Positions 1 to 5,454 of a DNA stretch of 43,183 nucleotides are shown in pieces. A program made the translations under genes and the position numbers. The notes under the pieces were generated by a model, which saw only the letters and a program-made list of their open reading frames with translations, did no database searches and had not been told where the DNA came from. This DNA comes from Sediminibacterium sp. Gen4 (lineage in GTDB: Bacteria; Bacteroidota; Bacteroidia; Chitinophagales; Chitinophagaceae), in assembly GCA_013391385.1 (NCBI GenBank), contig JACBFI010000030.1, positions 1 to 43,183 of the forward strand, read 5' to 3'. The number at the start of each line of letters is the position of its first letter. Positions within the stretch are counted from its first letter, which is position 1.

Positions 1-23
1 TTATCCAGCAGCTTAAAAAATCC

Positions 24-59
24 TTTACTGTCAGATCAAGTCTTGACTATTACAGTAAA
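24..59. repeat. Inverted repeat (hairpin) next to a GGTTCAAG-type repeat
   Basis: The arms TTTACTGT (24-31) and ACAGTAAA (52-59) are perfectly complementary. Inside them TCAAG (36-40) pairs with CTTGA (42-46). Bases 72-113 then carry a phrase-like sequence built from CTTG words, which begins directly after the stop of the LEA-2 gene. It resembles the other repeat families in this window. A role as transcript end for the minus-strand gene is possible, but there is no clear T run. Confidence 0.55.
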
Positions 60-113
60 CTGGCCTTTTCTACTTGAACCTTTCTTGTGTCTTGTCTGCC
101 TGTTTCTTGAACC

Positions 114-557
114 TTACAACTCAAGTTTGTGTCTGGCTTCATAATCAAAAGGAATGGTTTTGAAGAATCCTGCTTTACCTACTCTTGTGGTTCCTTTTAC
201 ATGCAATAATACTTCGCGGTTGAAAAGAACGGTTAGTGCATTCTTGAAAATGCCGCGCATATCTACCTGAATACGGGATGGGAGTACAAATTCTGCCTTA
301 CGTTGGATATGCATTAAAGTATCCAATTGGTATTTACCTAGATAATGATTATCGATATAAATGTCTGCCTCAACCTTCCTTAGGTCAACGCCAAATGCAT
401 TCGGGTTGTAGTATACCAAATCCATGCTGAGGGTAGACTTCTCAAAACCCAATTTTTCCAGTTTAACGTTTTTCACATTCCGGTAGTCAAAAGCCTGGGG
501 TTTCTGACAGGCGAATAAAATGAAGCTGGTCAAGAAAATGAATAGGAGATACTTCAC
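114..557 (-). CDS. LEA type 2 family lipoprotein
   Basis: This is a predicted lipoprotein of about 147 residues. From a GTG start at 557 it begins with a short basic residue, a hydrophobic stretch and the lipobox LFAC, with the lipidated Cys near residue 18, so it should be membrane-anchored. The mature part has the LEA-2 (desiccation-related) pattern: a beta-rich domain with a YYNPNAFGV motif of the type seen in LEA14-like proteins. An ATG at 614 would add 19 polar residues before the signal peptide, so I prefer the GTG. The cellular role of bacterial LEA-2 lipoproteins is not known. The gene stands alone, and a CTTG-rich repeat follows its stop. Family assignment is fairly sure; function is open. 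Confidence 0.75.
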   Translation of the reverse strand: MKYLLFIFLTSFILFACQKPQAFDYRNVKNVKLEKLGFEKSTLSMDLVYYNPNAFGVDLRKVEADIYIDNHYLGKYQLDTLMHIQRKAEFVLPSRIQVDMRGIFKNALTVLFNREVLLHVKGTTRVGKAGFFKTIPFDYEARHKLEL

Positions 558-856
558 AATTTCAATTTGGTGCAAATTAGCGGATTGTAGGATTAGGGGC
601 TTGCCATTTATCAATCTGCTAAATAGGGGTTGTGGGGAGAATGTGAATCGAAGAAAATATTACTGAGTTATCTTTATCAAAGAAAAAGTCATTGAATTGT
701 TTCGGAAGGAGCGAAGGTGACTTTTTTGGTAACGATATACTACTTACCACAAGCCTTCATAACTTATTATCAGTTAGTTATTCTACGTATTATCTCTATT
801 TCTACGCTTTACGATTTTTTATAACGATACGATTGGGTTCGTATGACAACTAGAAA

Positions 857-885
857 AACACCCGAAATAGCCTATTTCGGGTGTT
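857..885 (-). terminator. Intrinsic terminator for a minus-strand small transcript
   Basis: AACACCCGAAATAG (857-870) pairs with CTATTTCGGGTGTT (872-885). On the minus strand the hairpin is followed by a run of five T, so it is oriented to end a minus-strand transcript. The only candidate gene upstream of it is the small ORF at 893-991, whose stop lies 8 bases before the stem. Confidence 0.7.
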
Positions 886-892
886 AAAATGA

Positions 893-991
893 TTAAAGAA
901 ATTCTTTAATACATTTGATTACGTAATAACCGATTTTCAGGATTTCAGCAACCCTTTTCAAAATGATCGATATGAAATTACTTCGTTTCAT
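893..991 (-). CDS. Candidate small protein (32 residues)
   Basis: This reading frame starts with ATG at 991 and ends with TAA at 893-895. It encodes 32 residues beginning MKRSNF and ending KCIKEFL. The composition is Ile/Leu/Val with regularly spaced Lys and Arg, which suggests a cationic amphipathic helix that could lie on a membrane. A strong intrinsic terminator begins 8 bases after the stop and has no other gene to serve, which argues that this stretch is transcribed. I do not recognise the family. It might instead be a small RNA whose ORF is accidental. Confidence 0.4.
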   Translation of the reverse strand: MKRSNFISIILKRVAEILKIGYYVIKCIKEFL

Positions 992-1052
992 ATCAGTAAG
1001 TATGTAAACTGTAAATCGGGTCGGGAATAATTATAAATGATTGATTATTAAA

Positions 1053-1094
1053 TGTTTGTTCAAAACAACATTATTATGTTTTGTTAAACAAACA
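1053..1094. repeat. Inverted repeat in intergenic region
   Basis: TGTTTGTT (1053-1060) is complementary to AACAAACA (1087-1094), and inside them CAAAAC (1061-1066) pairs with GTTTTG (1078-1083). The right arm carries a three-base bulge. It lies upstream of both the minus-strand small ORF and the plus-strand two-gene cassette, so it could be an operator for either. The gap 992-1225 holds no other gene that I can see. Confidence 0.45.
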
Positions 1095-1176
1095 TGACAT
1101 TCTTACAATTTTTAATGTTTGGGTACGTTTATTGGTAGTATTGTATTTGTAAGAGATACCTAAAAGTATCTTACCA

Positions 1177-1210
1177 TTAGTACAAATAATTGTACTAATT
1201 CGTAAATTTG
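1177..1210 (+). promoter_or_regulatory. Promoter -7 box and palindromic operator of the two-gene cassette
   Basis: TTAGTACAA (1177-1185) and TTGTACTAA (1190-1198) form a perfect 9-base inverted repeat with a 4-base spacer. Just downstream, TAAATTTG (1203-1210) matches the Bacteroidota -7 consensus TAnnTTTG exactly, and a third partial TTTGTACTA half-site overlaps it (1207-1215). A start near 1216-1218 would leave a very short leader before the ATG at 1226. A dimeric repressor on the palindrome would block this promoter. No good TTTG -33 box is visible. The regulator is unknown and may be one of the two downstream products. Confidence 0.6.
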
Positions 1211-1225
1211 TACTACCATTACACT

Positions 1226-1609
1226 ATGCAAACCATGGACGCACATATCAAAATTTCCAGAAATGGAGACAAGATTACTTCTATTTCTGTCCTAACACCT
1301 ATTTGGAACAAAATATCAGAACATGGCAATTTGATTGTTAGCATACCCATGTTAGGTATTGAGACAATTGCCAAAAATGATGATGATGCTGAAATTGCTA
1401 TAAAAGAGGCAATTACTTCTTTTTGCATTATTTCCGAGAAATTTGGACAAGGATTGGAGAAAGAATTACAAGCATTGGGTTGGATTGCAATTGACCAAGA
1501 AAGCGGTGAGCCTCTTTTAGGTTATAATATTGAAGATACCGATTCCCTTCTTCAACGCATTATGCAAACTGGGGAGGAATATTTAAATCCCCATTTAGAG
1601 ATTGCATAA
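1226..1609 (+). CDS. Hypothetical protein, first gene of an operator-controlled pair
   Basis: This soluble protein has about 127 residues. The frame stays open upstream to a TTG at 1208, but that codon lies inside the promoter -7 box, so the start is ATG 1226 or ATG 1235. Residues about 15-75 alternate short beta strands with an acidic helix (DDDAEIAIKEAITSF). This loosely recalls the HicB-type partial RNase H fold, but no diagnostic HicB motif or DNA-binding helix is evident. Its stop is followed after two bases by the ATG of the next gene, so the two are almost certainly co-transcribed and coupled. An antitoxin-like role is a guess from gene size and operator; the family is not recognised. 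Confidence 0.6.
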   Translation: MQTMDAHIKISRNGDKITSISVLTPIWNKISEHGNLIVSIPMLGIETIAKNDDDAEIAIKEAITSFCIISEKFGQGLEKELQALGWIAIDQESGEPLLGYNIEDTDSLLQRIMQTGEEYLNPHLEIA

Positions 1610-1611
1610 CT

Positions 1612-1905
1612 ATGCCTGATAACTTTTATCCTTCGGTAGATATTAACTTTATTAATGATCAAGTTTCAAACAGTGGTAAACTTGCAAAAGACGGTATTGT
1701 TAAAATTGGCTCTACCACAACCTATGTTATTGAAGGCACTCAGGCAATATTTAAAAGAACAATTTCAGCAAGAGAACTTGAAACAGGCTCTATTTGCTTA
1801 GAACAAGCAACTGCAATTGCCCTACGATTTGGATTTTTAGGGCAACTTTTAGAATGGCTTGAAAATAATAGGAACTGGAAAGACGGTGGTTACATAAAAA
1901 AATAA
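1612..1905 (+). CDS. Hypothetical protein, second gene of the pair
   Basis: This protein has 97 residues and is soluble, with no signal peptide or membrane segment. The N-terminal half is polar and beta-rich. Residues about 55-90 look helical (LEQATAIALRFGFLGQLLEWLE) and end in a basic tail. It starts two bases after the previous stop and is followed within 4 bases by a terminator, so it closes a two-gene unit. It lacks the HicA double-stranded RNA-binding motif, so the pair is not a standard HicAB module. Function is unknown. Confidence 0.6.
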   Translation: MPDNFYPSVDINFINDQVSNSGKLAKDGIVKIGSTTTYVIEGTQAIFKRTISARELETGSICLEQATAIALRFGFLGQLLEWLENNRNWKDGGYIKK

Positions 1906-1908
1906 ACA

Positions 1909-1939
1909 AAAAGGGCTAAGATTATTTCTTAGCCCTTTT
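1909..1939. terminator. Bidirectional intrinsic terminator
   Basis: AAAAGGGCTAAG (1909-1920) and CTTAGCCCTTTT (1928-1939) form a perfect 12-base stem with a 7-base loop, with T-rich tracts on both strands. It lies between the plus-strand pair ending at 1905 and the convergent minus-strand gene, whose stop codon (1922-1924) lies in the loop. Confidence 0.85.
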
Positions 1940-2203
1940 AATTGTATCGGTGGTAACGTAAAAAATAACAATATCTCCTTCATCGGTAACAGTTGTATCT
2001 TTTTCTCCCATTTCATATTTACCTTCTAAGGATTTTTCATAATCATCTTCAATACGTTTATTTTCTTGTATTAAGTCTGCCACGGCTTCGGTTTCACTAC
2101 CATCATTGGGGTCATAGCTATAACCTTCACGAGTAGCGACAGCGTAAACAATTATAGCAATTACCAAAAGTCCAATTAGTAGTCTAATTATTTTCTTCGT
2201 CAT
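1922..2203 (-). CDS. Small membrane-anchored hypothetical protein
   Basis: This protein has 93 residues. A basic start (MTKKIIR) leads into one transmembrane helix at about residues 6-24, followed by an acidic extracytoplasmic region of about 65 residues with a charged helical stretch and a beta-rich end. It may be an uncleaved signal anchor. Its ATG overlaps the stop of the small gene at 2200-2331 in an ATGA arrangement, so the two are translationally coupled. The stop codon sits in the loop of the shared terminator. Family not recognised. Confidence 0.6.
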   Translation of the reverse strand: MTKKIIRLLIGLLVIAIIVYAVATREGYSYDPNDGSETEAVADLIQENKRIEDDYEKSLEGKYEMGEKDTTVTDEGDIVIFYVTTDTIKRAKK

Positions 2204-2331
2204 TTCTTTTTTGACTTTTTATTTGTATTTGCCTTCTTTAGTGGGGTCGAAAGAGCCTTTTTCATGGCTTCCTCAAAAGTCATATTCAATTTTACAGGTG
2301 TCTTTTCCTTATCTTTCTTAGGTAACTTCAT
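2200..2331 (-). CDS. Small basic protein, 43 residues, coupled to the membrane protein
   Basis: ATG at 2331, TGA at 2200-2202. The 43 residues begin MKLPKKDKEK and carry a central MTFEEAMKKALSTP segment, then end in a Lys-rich tail. Short proteins with a MxFEEAMKxAL core flanked by lysines are common orphan annotations in Bacteroidota, from recall and not searched. The stop overlaps the ATG of the next gene (ATGA). Its start is only 20 bases from the start of the divergent gene at 2352, so at least one promoter must lie inside the other gene. Confidence 0.6.
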   Translation of the reverse strand: MKLPKKDKEKTPVKLNMTFEEAMKKALSTPLKKANTNKKSKKK

Positions 2332-2351
2332 TACTCTAAGATAAAATATTT

Positions 2352-2753
2352 ATGGAAGTTCTAATTACTATCATGCTAGCTGTATTATCTGGTTTAGCTT
2401 TCATTATCTATAAGAAACCTGAAATAGCATTTAGCCTTCTTCATAGAGCTTTTTACATTTGGGGTATAATATGTTTTTGCGTTTTGTTTAGCTTCAAGTT
2501 AAATTCTTTTGAATTACAGAGCGTAATAAGAAGTATTGAAGGCTTATCTACAGAGTCGGTAATGGATAAATTTGGAGCGGATAAGTCTATCAAAATAATA
2601 AGAGACAAAATTGACTCTTATGAAAGATTGTATGTTATTTGGTTTTCATCCGTTTTTATTTTTGCTGCGGGACTGATAGGTCTATATTTTTTTTCAACCT
2701 TCATGTTAGCGCATAAGAAAGAAGCAAATAAGGCAGAAGACGAGACCGTATAA
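2352..2753 (+). CDS. Hypothetical membrane protein with three predicted helices
   Basis: This protein has 133 residues. Hydrophobic segments lie at about 3-20, 32-50 and 94-116. A polar loop of about 40 residues (IEGLSTESVMDKFGADKSIK) sits between the second and third, and the C-terminal tail is short and charged. No motif is recognised. It is transcribed divergently from the small basic protein gene. A short palindrome ATAAGA-AGCC-TCTTAT (2749-2764) overlaps its stop and may help end transcription, but it lacks a T run. Confidence 0.55.
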   Translation: MEVLITIMLAVLSGLAFIIYKKPEIAFSLLHRAFYIWGIICFCVLFSFKLNSFELQSVIRSIEGLSTESVMDKFGADKSIKIIRDKIDSYERLYVIWFSSVFIFAAGLIGLYFFSTFMLAHKKEANKAEDETV

Positions 2754-2791
2754 GAAGCCTCTTATAAATAATATTAGGATATAATTTCTCT

Positions 2792-3709
2792 TCACTTTTT
2801 TTCAATTAATTGATTGTAAGTAAGCCTTCCTTTTGTATTAGAAATAGCCATCTCGAACCTTTCAGCATCGGTCATTTTACGGCTGTTAAAACGGTAGGAG
2901 GTTTCAGCACAATAGCGGTGCAGGTGCTTAGGGCTAACTTGGTGGTATGTGCCGAATATGGTACGCTTAAAAACAGAGAAGAAACCTTCCACGCTATTTG
3001 TATAAGCTATTCCTCGTCTAAATTCTTGGGCTAAGTGGTTAACTGCTTCATGTGCTTGAAACTCTTGGTTAAGTCCTACATAGCCACTATGTGAATCAGT
3101 AATAACCACAGCAGAAGGGGCTACGTGTTGCCTAACTACTTCTTTAAAGGTATTTGTACCTATTACAGTTAGTTTGGCTTTACCATCCCTTTCTAATAGC
3201 CCCATAACTGCTACTTTGTTATCCTTGCCGCTTTCTTGGTGCTTCTTACGTCTTGAACGGGTCATTTTATCCCATTTGCCACCTACATAGGTTTCATCTA
3301 CTTCCACTACGTTATCCATAGCCACATCTGGTTCAGGATCACCCATAAGTAGCCTAATACGATGCTCAACAAACCATGCTGTTTTCTGTGTCACTCCTAA
3401 GTCTCTGGCTAATTGGTGAGAAGAAACACCTTTCTTGTGTCCGGTACATAGATATAGAGCCGCCATCCAAACAGATAGTTTAACCTTTGAGTTTTCAAAG
3501 ACAGTTCCAACGGTTACCGTGAAATTCCTTTTACATTGGCTATCTTTACAACGGTATCTTTTCCCGTCTTTCAGCTTATAGGGTTTATTCATGCCACAGA
3601 ACGGGCAGGTAGGGTTACCACCCCAACGCATCTGCTCCATGTATTCCCGACATTTTGCTTCGTCAGAATACACAGCCATCATTTCTCTTAAATTCTTAAA
3701 TTCTTCCAT
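2792..3709 (-). CDS. IS1595-family (ISXO2-like) transposase
   Basis: This protein has 305 residues, full length for the family. An N-terminal zinc ribbon uses C35, C38, C54 and C59 and is followed by a helix-turn-helix-like region (about 95-118, QLARDLGVTQKTAWF). The ISXO2-type catalytic domain has D138 (EVDETYVGGK), D205 (ITDSHSGY) and the NSVE segment with E241, then the usual FKRT and HRYCAE stretch. These features are specific to IS1595 transposases. The reading frame is intact. I could not find convincing terminal inverted repeats or target duplications in 2750-2800 or 3710-3790, so element ends are not called; the gene could be a degenerate insertion or a retained lone transposase. Confidence 0.88.
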   Translation of the reverse strand: MEEFKNLREMMAVYSDEAKCREYMEQMRWGGNPTCPFCGMNKPYKLKDGKRYRCKDSQCKRNFTVTVGTVFENSKVKLSVWMAALYLCTGHKKGVSSHQLARDLGVTQKTAWFVEHRIRLLMGDPEPDVAMDNVVEVDETYVGGKWDKMTRSRRKKHQESGKDNKVAVMGLLERDGKAKLTVIGTNTFKEVVRQHVAPSAVVITDSHSGYVGLNQEFQAHEAVNHLAQEFRRGIAYTNSVEGFFSVFKRTIFGTYHQVSPKHLHRYCAETSYRFNSRKMTDAERFEMAISNTKGRLTYNQLIEKK

Positions 3710-3783
3710 ATGTCTTTGAATTATCGAAGGGGTTTATTAGTATTATGTTTTACTTTTTTCTTACAACCAAAACTTAACTGTTC

Positions 3784-4344
3784 ATGCTCACTCATTCCGA
3801 AGCGTTATGGCTTCAAATAATAACCGTATGCGGTACAGTTACCGCCCCAATAATTGCCGTTCTTATTACTATTTGGTATCAGAGAAGACAAGCCCTAATT
3901 GACGCTAAAACAAGCATTTTCATGGATTTGGTTTCTTTTCGGTATTATCAGCCGATACCGTGGCAATTTTCGGTCGCCTTAAACCGTATAGACGTAGTTT
4001 ATCATAAGGAGGAATCAATTTGCCGTCTTTATCACGAATACTACGATTTAATAAATAGGGATTTGAGTCAAGCTGTTGAATCTGATTGGACAAGGATTGA
4101 TGAAAAGAAGGTTGCTTTGATAACGGCAATGGCTCGCCATCTTGGTTACAATCAGATTGACCAGATTTACCTTCAACGCTACTATCAGCCGAAAGGGGTA
4201 TATGATGACTATTTAGGGGACGTCCAGTTAAAAACGACGGCATATCAGTATTTTCAATCGGGGAAGGAAATGAACTCCCGCATAATTGCCCGAATGGACG
4301 AGAATGAAGAGGACTCGGATAATTTAACCCGAACATCCGATTAA
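3784..4344 (+). CDS. DUF6680-like membrane-anchored protein
   Basis: This protein has 186 residues. One N-terminal transmembrane helix (about 9-30, GTVTAPIIAVLITIWY) is followed by basic residues and a long helical cytoplasmic domain. The arrangement of TM helix, RRQ, then ALNRIDVVY and a helix-rich region around residues 60-100 matches my recollection of the DUF6680 family, which has no known function. I hold this as tentative. It lies beside the transposase, divergently transcribed, in the low-GC islet. Related orphan membrane proteins are often found on mobile or defence-associated DNA, but nothing here shows such a role. Confidence 0.55.
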   Translation: MLTHSEALWLQIITVCGTVTAPIIAVLITIWYQRRQALIDAKTSIFMDLVSFRYYQPIPWQFSVALNRIDVVYHKEESICRLYHEYYDLINRDLSQAVESDWTRIDEKKVALITAMARHLGYNQIDQIYLQRYYQPKGVYDDYLGDVQLKTTAYQYFQSGKEMNSRIIARMDENEEDSDNLTRTSD

Positions 4345-4729
4345 TAAGGCTATCTATAAATTTCATTATTTAGGATTTAAAAGTGAAGGAGGAGAGAACT
4401 AAAAAGAGTAGCAAAATGACTTAAAGTAAAATTTGAAGTCTCTTAACATTATGGAGGAAAGAAAGAAGATAAAACTAAAGCCCTTAGATTTGGCTTGTGG
4501 TAACTTGTATATTGTAGCCACTTTTTTTATAAAATCGATTCCTAAATAATTTAGTTTTTCCATAAAATGTATGGCAACTCTTATTCGCTATTTTATTTAG
4601 ACTTTATGTAATTAAATAACTAATTGATAAACAATTTATTATATTTCTTAATTAAATTAGTAAATGATATTAATTTGTACTCATTTGCAATCATTTATGC
4701 TCATTTTTGATTTTTGTTAGTTTTATATT
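4345..4729. other. Gene-free AT-rich spacer with a 10-base phased repeat
   Basis: No convincing gene is present. A 32-codon frame from ATG 4451 has no supporting signal. The right end, 4681-4710, contains three TCATTT words exactly 10 bases apart (4681, 4691, 4701), in helical phase, just upstream of the WbqC-family gene. This may be a protein-binding or bent-DNA region. No clear terminator for the gene ending at 4344 was seen. Confidence 0.4.
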
Positions 4730-5362
4730 ATGCATACTAATTTATTAATTGAATATCAATATTTTGGAAGTATTAACTACATTAATACTTTGTTTCATTT
4801 TTCAAATATTGAATTTGAAGTATATGAAAGCTTCCAAAAAATGAGTTTTCGCAATAGAATGGTGTTGGCGGGTAGTAATGGGCTGGTTACCTTATCTGTT
4901 CCGTTGGAAAAAGGGCGTGACCAAAAGCAGCCCATTCGAGATGTTCGTATCAGTTACTCACTGCCCTGGCAAAAACAACATTGGCGGACTATCGAGTCTT
5001 GTTATAACCGGTCTCCTTTTTATGAATTCTATCGGGATGGGTTGGAAAGGATCTTTACTTCCAGACCTGTGTACCTGCTCGACCTGAATCGGGATATCCA
5101 ACAGTGGTTATGGAAAGTGTTGAAAGTACCGGCGGACTTTTCTGAAACCTCATCTTTTCAAACCCAAATGCAGGAAAACAACTTTGATGCACGGAACCGA
5201 TGGATACCCAAAAACTTCCAATCAGATAATTGTTCCATCCGCTATCGGCAGGTATTTGAAGACAGAATCGGCTTTCAACCCAATCTCAGCATCTTGGACC
5301 TCTTATTTTGTATGGGTCCTTCGGCTCATTCGCTCCTGAAAGGCAACGTTTTATCCATTTAA
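4730..5362 (+). CDS. WbqC family protein
   Basis: This soluble protein has 210 residues. The N-terminal EYQYFGSINYINTLF, the RNRMVLAGSNG and LSVPLEKG segments, and the WQKQHWRTIESCYNRSPFYE block match the WbqC-like family. That family is found in polysaccharide gene clusters in Proteobacteria and as a lone conserved gene in Bacteroidota. The biochemical role is not established; the founding member sits in an O-antigen cluster. Family identification rests on the HWRTIE...Y..SPFYE region and typical length. No close operon partner is visible, and the next gene has its own promoter. Confidence 0.82.
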   Translation: MHTNLLIEYQYFGSINYINTLFHFSNIEFEVYESFQKMSFRNRMVLAGSNGLVTLSVPLEKGRDQKQPIRDVRISYSLPWQKQHWRTIESCYNRSPFYEFYRDGLERIFTSRPVYLLDLNRDIQQWLWKVLKVPADFSETSSFQTQMQENNFDARNRWIPKNFQSDNCSIRYRQVFEDRIGFQPNLSILDLLFCMGPSAHSLLKGNVLSI

Positions 5363-5405
5363 ATAATCTTAGGTCAGAATAGGGCTGAAGCCTTAATTTT
5401 AAACC

Positions 5406-5437
5406 TTTGTAACCCATTGTTGTCAATGTAGTGTTTG
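5406..5437 (+). promoter_or_regulatory. Likely promoter of the CHU_C surface-protein gene
   Basis: TTTG (5406-5409) is followed after 19 bases by TAGTGTTTG (5429-5437), close to the Bacteroidota -7 box TAnnTTTG but with one extra base. Initiation would fall near 5444, about 11 bases before the ATG at 5455. This supports ATG 5455 over the in-frame GTG at 5431, which would lie inside the promoter. Confidence 0.5.
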
Positions 5438-5454
5438 TGTTGAGTTCCCTACTA

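Noticed and set aside
1208-1225. TTG start giving a longer first gene (MYYHYT...)
   Set aside because: The TTG lies inside the TAAATTTG promoter box, so it cannot be in the transcript from that promoter; ATG 1226 fits better.
1226-1905. The gene pair as a HicBA toxin-antitoxin system
   Set aside because: Sizes and order are similar and the first protein loosely recalls HicB, but the second lacks the HicA motif and no antitoxin DNA-binding domain is seen. Kept as unknown.
4451-4549. Small ORF of 32 codons in the AT-rich gap
   Set aside because: No promoter, terminator or conservation signal; likely chance.
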